Below the pieces are notes generated by a model. That model had not been told where the DNA came from, searched no databases, and saw only the letters and a program-made list of their open reading frames with translations. A program made the position numbers and the translations under genes. Positions 1 to 4,728 of a stretch of 6,403 nt of DNA are shown here, piece after piece. This DNA comes from Pseudomonadales bacterium. Its GTDB lineage: Bacteria; Pseudomonadota; Gammaproteobacteria; Pseudomonadales; DC-out160. The stretch is taken from assembly GCA_016765265.1 (NCBI GenBank), contig JAESQG010000357.1:1-6403 (forward strand), read 5' to 3'. Position 1 is the first letter of the stretch. Every line of letters starts with the position of its first letter.

Positions 1-102
1 GCATGTGATCTGGTGTTTAAAGGGCGTGAACAACCTAACGGTTATACCGAGCCCGTATTGCATGCGCGTCGTCGCCAATTGAAAGCAAAAAACCAATTAT
101 GA
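1..102 (+). CDS. glcB: Malate synthase G, carboxy-terminal fragment (partial)
   Basis: Frame 1 is open from the left edge to a TGA at 100-102 and encodes the last 33 residues of a protein. The peptide contains CDLVFKG, then QPNGYTEP and a basic tail (HARRRQLK). This matches the remembered E. coli GlcB end, in which QPNGYTEPLLHAWR lies close to the carboxy-terminus. Malate synthase G condenses glyoxylate with acetyl-CoA to make malate in the cytoplasm, in the glyoxylate and glycolate pathways. Only the carboxy-terminal cap is present, so no catalytic residue can be checked. The stop overlaps the stop of the convergent NYN gene by 6 bp. The short fragment limits confidence, but the PNGYTEP block is distinctive. 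Confidence 0.85.
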   Translation, partial: ACDLVFKGREQPNGYTEPVLHARRRQLKAKNQL

Positions 103-618
103 CCGCTTAGGCCTCATCAGCAAGCTCTCTTCAATAGGCGTGTAAACGCTAGCCGCCTTGATCAGAGAGTCTGCTGTTAAGCTGGGAACACCATAAACCT
201 CCACGGGGATACGGTACTTTTCTTGAATTTTTTTAATGACTAGATCAAAGTCACCATCGCCTGATGCGAGCACTATGACGTCTGCTGTTTCTGCAGCTTC
301 AAGCATATCGATGGTTATCCCTACATCCCAATCGCCTTTGGCTGAGCCGTCACTGCGTTGAATGTAGGGTTTCAGTTTTATTTCAAAACCAATATTGTGA
401 ATTATTTTTTGAAAGTTAATTTGTTGAGGATCACTGCGATCAATGGCGTAGGCGTACGCCTTGATGACCTGTCGATTTTGGGTGGCTTGGTTCCAGAAGG
501 CTGTGTAATTGAAGTTTGCACTGTAGGCTTGTCTAACGGTGTAATAGATATTCTGGACGTCGACAAATAGCGCTACCTTTTTTTCAACATTCATTTCAAC
601 ATTCATTTCAACATTCAT
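97..618 (-). CDS. NYN/LabA-type PIN-like domain protein, predicted ribonuclease
   Basis: A 173-residue protein counted from the first ATG (616-618); starts at 604-606 and 592-594 give 169 or 165 residues. Nearly the whole chain is one NYN (LabA/DUF88, PIN-like) domain. Visible acidic metal-site candidates are D20 in the strand FVDVQN, D98 and D104 in KGDWDVGITIDML, and D121 and D123 in SGDGDFD. The family folds like PIN nucleases and is predicted to cut RNA with divalent metal; the substrate here is unknown. No membrane segment or signal peptide is seen. The amino-terminus is three MNVE repeats encoded by a 12-bp tandem repeat, and no Shine-Dalgarno is obvious, so the start is uncertain. The third Met is the most family-like, being close to the first strand. 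The gene follows ppnP by 32 bp and is probably translated from the same mRNA. Domain assignment is firm, function is not. Confidence 0.88.
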   Translation of the reverse strand: MNVEMNVEMNVEKKVALFVDVQNIYYTVRQAYSANFNYTAFWNQATQNRQVIKAYAYAIDRSDPQQINFQKIIHNIGFEIKLKPYIQRSDGSAKGDWDVGITIDMLEAAETADVIVLASGDGDFDLVIKKIQEKYRIPVEVYGVPSLTADSLIKAASVYTPIEESLLMRPKRS

Positions 619-641
619 CTCGACATTTATCTCGACATTTA
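582..641 (-). repeat. Five tandem copies of a 12-bp repeat at the NYN gene start
   Basis: On the minus strand the unit is T(A/G)AATGT(C/T)GA(G/A)A, with copies at 641-630, 629-618, 617-606, 605-594 and 593-582. Copies 1-2 share one version (TAAATGTCGAGA) and copies 3-5 another (TGAATGTTGAAA). Read in the NYN frame it gives INVE, INVE, MNVE, MNVE, MNVE. Because 12 is a multiple of 3, a gain or loss of copies would keep the frame. In a second frame each copy contains an ATG and the next begins with a stop (TAA or TGA). Confidence 0.95.
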
Positions 642-650
642 TTAAAGCGT

Positions 651-932
651 CTACTCATACTTACATAAATAAGCAGTATCATTCTCAACTTGTAACTTAA
701 AAGACTGATTGGCTTCCACAACAAAGGTGGCTCCTTCGCCAAAGGTGAGCCACTCCTCTCTACCGGGAAGCTGAACCACCAGTGCTCCCGATATCACAGT
801 CATGTACTCTTTGCTACTGGTGTCGAAGGTGTATTCCCCTGGCGCCATGACGCCAACTGTAGCGGATAACGACTCTGTCTGGAATGCAATGGATTTCACT
901 TTACCGTCGAAGTATTCGTTAGTTTTAAACAA
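651..932 (-). CDS. ppnP: Pyrimidine/purine nucleoside phosphorylase PpnP (YaiE family)
   Basis: A 93-residue protein, against about 94 in E. coli PpnP (YaiE, DUF1255), and alignable along its whole length: NEYFDGKVKSI near the start, VGVM.PGEYTF at 26-36, EYMTVISGAL at 42-51, and YLCKY at the end. The family is a small single-domain cupin-like barrel that splits diverse nucleosides with phosphate into free base and ribose-1-phosphate in the cytoplasm. The start is a TTG (930-932). It is chosen because the protein then begins just as the family does and because an AAGGAG Shine-Dalgarno sits seven bases upstream; no ATG lies nearby. The gene stands 110 bp after the HAD gene and 32 bp before the NYN gene, all on one strand, suggesting shared transcription. 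Confidence 0.95.
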   Translation of the reverse strand: MFKTNEYFDGKVKSIAFQTESLSATVGVMAPGEYTFDTSSKEYMTVISGALVVQLPGREEWLTFGEGATFVVEANQSFKLQVENDTAYLCKYE

Positions 933-939
933 GAGGCGG

Positions 940-945
940 CTCCTT
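940..945 (-). promoter_or_regulatory. Shine-Dalgarno of ppnP supporting a TTG start
   Basis: The minus strand reads AAAAGGAGCCGCCTC immediately before TTG. AAGGAG occupies 945-940 with a seven-base spacer (939-933). This is the strongest ribosome site in the window and fixes the non-ATG start. Confidence 0.8.
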
Positions 946-951
946 TTATAC

Positions 952-982
952 GAGATTTAGATGAGATTAGACGAGAAGAGAG
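952..982. repeat. Imperfect triple 10-11 bp purine-rich repeat in the ppnP leader
   Basis: On the plus strand, GAGATTTAGAT (952-962), GAGATTAGAC (963-972) and GAGAAGAGAG (973-982) follow each other without gaps. The mRNA-sense strand is therefore C/U-rich just upstream of the ppnP ribosome site. The spacing is about one helical turn. It could be a protein-binding region or simple sequence drift; no function can be assigned. The rest of the 933-1042 gap shows no clear promoter and no terminator hairpin. Confidence 0.4.
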
Positions 983-1042
983 GTGCAAAGCCTGAAATTG
1001 AGAGGCAGTGTAACATAGGCCAGATCTCAACACTGGACTGGC

Positions 1043-2752
1043 TCAAGACTTATTTAAACAAGCCAGCACTAGTGCCCAAAATTCAGAATAGTCATTAACC
1101 ACCACATCGGGTTGGTGCGGGTACTTCTCTGAGGCAGGGAAAATAGTTTCCAGCCAAGGTTGGTCCCATTGCGCACCATTAAAAAAGACACTGGTCATGC
1201 CCGCGCGTTTAGTAGAAATAACATCGGTGGTACTGTCACCCACATACCAGACAGTGGCATCGGGTGTAGTCTCCAGTTTCTTGACCGCAAGATAAAGCTG
1301 GTCCGGATAGGGTTTGCGCAGCGTGGTGTCATCACCACAGATATTAACATCAAACAAATTCTTCCAGGTTTTATTATCCACTGCCAGTAGCTCGTACTCG
1401 AAAAACTCCCGGTCGCGATTAGTAATGACCCCCAATTTCATATCCAGTGACTTTAGCCCAATAAGAAGATGTCGTACCTGAGGCTCGAATGGCAGCACGG
1501 TGCCGAAATGATGTCGATAATGCTGGGTGAATAAGGTATGGGCGATCTGTTTGGCCTCTTGATCGTCACCAAACAAGACCTCAAATATATCCGTGCGAGA
1601 AATCTTCCGGTCTGCTTTTATTTTAGGGTGTAGCTGCGCGTAGTTTCTAACATGTTCTACCAGCTGGCTATCTTCGGGAGATTTACAGTGTTCAGCATCT
1701 ACCATTCGACGCAAAAGGCCTTTTTCTCTCAATTCTGGCAACATATCATCTACCGCGTGATACATCGCATCAAGTGTATCCACCAGGGTAGCGTGCCAGT
1801 CGAACAATATAACTTTAGGCGGCGTTAGTTGCGCGACGGAGGGGTGCCAATCAACCTCGATGCGGTGGGGATGAGGAATGGGGGGCGGGAAAAAAGAGGG
1901 CCTGTTTTCCTCAAATAATAGACTAAAAGTCGTTGTATCTGAATTCTCAGCTGTCGTTAACTTCTCAACTGTCGCCAACAAGTCCATGAGTTCATCAAAA
2001 CTTTGAATGATAGCGTCGGGATAAAAACGGTCATCGGCGCTAAATATTTGCTCGATATAATCCGGCTCCCAGCAGGCACCGTTATAGAATATAGCGGTAA
2101 TGCCAGCTTGTTTAGCGGTGACAATATCCAAGTAACCGTCACCAATATACCATGCGTCAGAGCCTGCTTTTTTACCGAGAGCGCTCAGCGCTTGAAAGAT
2201 CATTTCGGGATGGGGTTTATAATGAGTGATGTCATCCGCACAAACGGTCGTATTGAATAAACTCTGCCAATTACCAGAGTCGACTCGCTGTAATTCATGG
2301 TCAAGAAAATCGCGACTACGATTGGTGGCGATACCGAGATTCAAACCCGTTTTTTTTAGACTGCTAAGGTACTCCCCAATGCCTTGCTGAAACGGTTTAA
2401 CCTTGCCGTAATATTGCTGATAGCATCGGTTGTAAGCATCGTGAGCGATCTGTTTCGCTTGTTGGTTATCACCAAAAATGGCGTTAAAGATTTCAGTACG
2501 GCTCACCCGACCTTCCGCCAGTATCTTCGGGTGAAGGCGGCGATAAATCCGAATATAGCGTAGCAGTTTGACGTCATCGGCTGTTTGACAGAGATGTTCC
2601 GGCAATAGATGTGGAACCAAGCCCAAGGATTCAAGTTGAGGCAGCATTTCCTCCATGGCTTCAAACATGGCGTCATGGGTATCCACCAGGGTGCCATGCC
2701 AATCAAAAAGGAGGGTATGCGGGATTGTGAGGTGTGGCAATTCAGTCGCCAT
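1043..2752 (-). CDS. Tandem (double) HAD-superfamily hydrolase
   Basis: A 569-residue protein made of two complete HAD phosphatase-like domains, about residues 10-265 and 311-566, joined by a linker rich in Ser/Thr/Glu and then Pro (FFPPPIPHPH, 288-297). Domain 1 motifs are D17 (FDWHGTLVDT), T143 (IATNR), K179 (YKPHP), and G204-D205 with D209. Domain 2 motifs are D318 (FDWHATLVDT), T444 (VITNR), K480 (RKPYP), and G505-D506 with D510. Helical caps follow motif I, as in the phosphoglycolate phosphatase/beta-phosphoglucomutase group. In both domains the Asp expected two residues after the nucleophile is His (H19, H320). HAD enzymes usually hydrolyse phosphate esters through an aspartyl-phosphate; the substrate here cannot be inferred. 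There is no signal peptide or membrane segment, so it is probably cytoplasmic. The ATG at 2752-2750 has a weak AGGG eight bases upstream. It is divergent from hisG and probably first in a run with ppnP and the NYN gene. Confidence 0.9.
   Translation of the reverse strand: MATELPHLTIPHTLLFDWHGTLVDTHDAMFEAMEEMLPQLESLGLVPHLLPEHLCQTADDVKLLRYIRIYRRLHPKILAEGRVSRTEIFNAIFGDNQQAKQIAHDAYNRCYQQYYGKVKPFQQGIGEYLSSLKKTGLNLGIATNRSRDFLDHELQRVDSGNWQSLFNTTVCADDITHYKPHPEMIFQALSALGKKAGSDAWYIGDGYLDIVTAKQAGITAIFYNGACWEPDYIEQIFSADDRFYPDAIIQSFDELMDLLATVEKLTTAENSDTTTFSLLFEENRPSFFPPPIPHPHRIEVDWHPSVAQLTPPKVILFDWHATLVDTLDAMYHAVDDMLPELREKGLLRRMVDAEHCKSPEDSQLVEHVRNYAQLHPKIKADRKISRTDIFEVLFGDDQEAKQIAHTLFTQHYRHHFGTVLPFEPQVRHLLIGLKSLDMKLGVITNRDREFFEYELLAVDNKTWKNLFDVNICGDDTTLRKPYPDQLYLAVKKLETTPDATVWYVGDSTTDVISTKRAGMTSVFFNGAQWDQPWLETIFPASEKYPHQPDVVVNDYSEFWALVLACLNKS
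1055..2725 (-). repeat. Internal gene duplication, two HAD copies with a 903-bp period
   Basis: Codons 10-265 (2725-1958) and 311-566 (1822-1055) encode homologous domains. Every catalytic landmark is offset by exactly 301 residues: D17/D318, T143/T444, K179/K480, D205/D506, D209/D510. The copies therefore align without a net gap from motif I to motif IV. In the best block (residues 73-104 against 374-405) I count 21 identities in 32 positions, including LHPKI, SRT and AKQIAH. The DNA copies are clearly diverged, so the duplication is not recent. Confidence 0.92.
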
Positions 2753-2793
2753 GGTTTTAGCCCTGTAGCCTAGTGCGTTAAAACTATCACTAC

Positions 2794-2823
2794 TCTATAT
2801 TATATAGTTGATGCCAATGACAA
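2794..2823 (-). promoter_or_regulatory. Candidate promoter region of the HAD gene
   Basis: On the minus strand TTGTCA (2823-2818) is followed after 18 bases by TATAGA (2799-2794), within a very AT-rich stretch that also holds a perfect TATAAT (2804-2799, only 13 bases from TTGTCA). A TTGACG at 2832-2827 is an alternative -35 element with 20 bases to TATATA. The exact pairing is unclear, but a sigma70-type promoter here is plausible and would divide the 185-bp gap with the divergent hisG promoter. Confidence 0.4.
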
Positions 2824-2856
2824 AAACGTCAAAGCTGTGGTGATAAAAACAAGATA

Positions 2857-2884
2857 TTGCCTAATAATGACCCTATGGTATAGT
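2857..2884 (+). promoter_or_regulatory. Candidate sigma70 promoter of hisG
   Basis: TTGCCT (2857-2862), a 16-base spacer, then TATAGT (2879-2884). Four of six and five of six bases match the sigma70 consensus. Transcription would start near 2891, giving a leader of about 47 bases. That leader contains no His-codon-rich leader peptide or attenuator-like hairpin. The remainder of the 2753-2937 gap holds only the divergent HAD promoter candidates. Confidence 0.5.
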
Positions 2885-2937
2885 GCGCCTTTGAAAAATC
2901 ATCAGCTAATAAACCAACTCGATACAGGTACGCGGGA

Positions 2938-3804
2938 ATGAAATTACAGCTGGGCCTGCCCAAAGGCAGTTTGCAGGAATCCACCATCAGCATCTTCAAG
3001 CAAGCGGGTTACGATATCGAAGTCAGAAGCCGCAATTATTATCCCTCCATAGACGACGATGAGATTGAATGCATGCTCATTAGAGCGCAAGAGATGGCAA
3101 GATACGTGGAAGGTGGCCAGCTGGATTGTGGATTAACGGGTTTGGACTGGATAAAGGAAAACCGGGCTGATGTCATCGAGATGTGTGAGCTAACCTATGC
3201 CAAGGCGAGTTTTCGTTCCGTAAAATGGGTCTTAGCCGTTAAAGAAAACTCTCCGTACAAAACCGTGAAAGACCTGCAAGGTAAGACAATTGCCACGGAA
3301 GTGGTCAACTTGACCACCGACTACCTTGCGGCTCACGGCGTGACAGCCAATGTGGAATACAGCTGGGGCGCTACGGAAGTTAAAGTGCCCGATTTGGCTG
3401 ATGCCATTGTTGAGATAACCGAAACAGGCTCATCACTACGCGCCAATAACCTGAAGATTATCGATACAGTTTTAGAAACAACCACACGGTTTATCGCTAA
3501 TAGAAAAGCCTACGAAGATCCAGAAAAACGTAAGAAAATGGAAGATATCATCATGATGCTGCAATCGGTGATCAGTGCCGTGTCCAAGGTATGCTTGATG
3601 ATGAATGCGCCGCAAGCAAACCTAAAGTCTATTCTAGAGATATTGCCCTGCGAGATGCCAACGGTATCTCACCTAGCGAAAGGTGACTGGGTTGATGTCA
3701 TGGCGGTAATGGATAAGAAAGAGCTCAGAGATGTGCTACCTAAGTTAAAGGCCTGTGGTGCAAAATCAATTGTAGAGTTGCCCATCAATAAAATTATCGA
3801 TTAG
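2938..3804 (+). CDS. hisG: ATP phosphoribosyltransferase, long form (HisG_L)
   Basis: A 288-residue protein catalysing the first, committed step of histidine synthesis: ATP plus PRPP gives phosphoribosyl-ATP and pyrophosphate. Visible family marks are LPKGSL (7-12), GLTGLDW (65-71), EVVNLTTDYL (121-130) and the PRPP-binding loop DAIVEITETGSSL (155-167). The part from about residue 210 matches the HisG carboxy-terminal ACT-like regulatory domain, including PTVS (241-244), the GDWVDVMAV strand (249-257) and the ending KACGAKSIVELPI. This makes it the long, self-sufficient form (E. coli 299 residues), which needs no HisZ and is normally feedback-inhibited by histidine. The ATG has a weak AGGT eight bases upstream (2926-2929). 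No other his gene is nearby and its end overlaps the convergent phosphodiesterase, so it is probably monocistronic. Confidence 0.96.
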   Translation: MKLQLGLPKGSLQESTISIFKQAGYDIEVRSRNYYPSIDDDEIECMLIRAQEMARYVEGGQLDCGLTGLDWIKENRADVIEMCELTYAKASFRSVKWVLAVKENSPYKTVKDLQGKTIATEVVNLTTDYLAAHGVTANVEYSWGATEVKVPDLADAIVEITETGSSLRANNLKIIDTVLETTTRFIANRKAYEDPEKRKKMEDIIMMLQSVISAVSKVCLMMNAPQANLKSILEILPCEMPTVSHLAKGDWVDVMAVMDKKELRDVLPKLKACGAKSIVELPINKIID

Positions 3805-4609
3805 AGTGCGAGCCTAGCTCAGCTTGAATGATATTGTGGATGCGCAGGGCTGCGTTAGAAAAAATCCAGTTCGAGCCTCGATTCAGCTCCCTAAACAACG
3901 CATTGCGTGAATTGATAAACCCAGTACCCACTTCCCTGTGTTTATCATGATGGCGTTGGATGATTTTATTTGTCATGAAAAGATAATGCCCCGTCACTCC
4001 TGCTAAATTTTCTTCGAGAGCATATTGACTGAAATGACCGGCATTGACAGTGGACACGGGTAGGAGTGCGCTATTCGGAGCAAAGGCCACATGAGAAAAC
4101 AGTGGCAGATGTAGCGAGATAAAATGATAATCGACGCCGGCATCAAGTGATGAAAATAGTTTTTTAAGCACTGATTGTTGATGCTCTGGGTCGGGGTAGT
4201 GTTCTTGTTTTAACTCTGCCATCAAGTGAACCCGCTTGCCGTAGCGGTGTATAAAGGACTCAAGGTCAGGGACTAAAGGCAGTGCTTTTCGGATTTCTGC
4301 TGCGGTATGCTCTGCGATAATAATATTTTCACCAAATACTCTTTTACCGTCGGCATCGTGTATCACCAAGGGGACAAGATCCTGACTCCATCGAATATCA
4401 AATTCGATTCCCCAAATATTGGCCTCAACAACGGGATCAAAAGCCGCATAGGTGTTTTCGAACACGGTCTTGTTATCTCTTTCTCCTCGATGGGAGACAA
4501 TTCGGCATGCGTTTATTGCATCTATGCCAGGGTAGGGTTGTGGCTTAAAACGATAAAACTGATCAGCGAGTTGTAGGAAGGCGTTTTCAATCCAAGGGGG
4601 GATGCTCAT
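3794..4609 (-). CDS. Glycerophosphodiester phosphodiesterase (GDPD family)
   Basis: A 271-residue protein read from the ATG at 4609-4607. The amino-terminal half has the GDPD signature: SHRGER (H40, R41), FENT (E51, N52), GIEFDIRW (E69, D71), VIHD (H84, D85) and AELKQE (E132, K134). H40 and H84 are the expected catalytic pair, and E69 and D71 with E132 the likely metal ligands. These enzymes hydrolyse glycerophosphodiesters to glycerol-3-phosphate and an alcohol. No signal peptide or membrane segment is seen, suggesting a cytoplasmic UgpQ-like role, though the substrate is not proven. The end (RELNRGSNWIFSNAALRI) resembles the last strand of the barrel but with Asn where family members often have Asp. 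The open frame extends upstream to 4744, but that part crosses a terminator and is basic and unlike GDPD, so the inner ATG is preferred. No Shine-Dalgarno is visible. Its end overlaps hisG by 11 bp. Confidence 0.88.
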   Translation of the reverse strand: MSIPPWIENAFLQLADQFYRFKPQPYPGIDAINACRIVSHRGERDNKTVFENTYAAFDPVVEANIWGIEFDIRWSQDLVPLVIHDADGKRVFGENIIIAEHTAAEIRKALPLVPDLESFIHRYGKRVHLMAELKQEHYPDPEHQQSVLKKLFSSLDAGVDYHFISLHLPLFSHVAFAPNSALLPVSTVNAGHFSQYALEENLAGVTGHYLFMTNKIIQRHHDKHREVGTGFINSRNALFRELNRGSNWIFSNAALRIHNIIQAELGSHSNR

Positions 4610-4616
4610 GTTCAGT

Positions 4617-4645
4617 ATTCTAATCCGGCATTTTATTTTTATCAA
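4617..4645 (-). promoter_or_regulatory. Strong sigma70-like promoter of the GDPD gene, predicting a leaderless mRNA
   Basis: On the minus strand TTGATA (4645-4640), exactly 17 bases, then TAGAAT (4622-4617). Each hexamer matches consensus at five of six positions with optimal spacing. Only seven bases (4616-4610) separate the -10 box from the ATG at 4609, so transcription should begin at or within a base or two of the start codon. This agrees with the lack of a Shine-Dalgarno. The promoter lies just downstream of the chemoreceptor terminator. Confidence 0.6.
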
Positions 4646-4665
4646 CCTGATAGGATTTACTTTCC

Positions 4666-4702
4666 TAAAACAAAAATGCCCGCAGTTTAAGCTGCGGGCA
4701 TT
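4666..4702 (-). terminator. Rho-independent terminator of the chemoreceptor gene
   Basis: A perfect 11-bp stem (4675-4685 paired with 4692-4702, core GCCCGCAG/CTGCGGGC) with a six-base loop. On the minus strand it is followed by TTTTTGTTTTA (4676-4666). It begins 26 bases after the chemoreceptor stop. The U-tract is present in the minus direction only, so it ends chemoreceptor transcription before the GDPD promoter. Confidence 0.95.
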
Positions 4703-4728
4703 CCTTCCTATCCTATGGCTGTCTTGAG

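Noticed and set aside
120..180. Weak hairpin GGCGT/ACGCT as a glcB terminator
   Set aside because: Only four to five pairs and no T-tract; it lies within the NYN coding sequence.
582..641. Short regular repeats as a CRISPR or iteron array
   Set aside because: The 12-bp copies are contiguous with no spacers, are mostly in coding sequence, and no cas, rep or origin features are present.
1957..2260. Open frames on either strand within the HAD gene
   Set aside because: They lie in alternative frames of a gene with complete catalytic motifs and show no independent start signals.
2795..2807. CTATATTATATAG inverted repeat as an operator
   Set aside because: Simple AT-rich symmetry within a likely -10 region; too low in complexity to support a specific binding site.
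3841..3862. Small hairpin GCGCAG/CTGCGT after hisG as a terminator
   Set aside because: Short stem with a G-T pair, very small loop and no downstream T-tract on the plus strand; it lies inside GDPD coding sequence.
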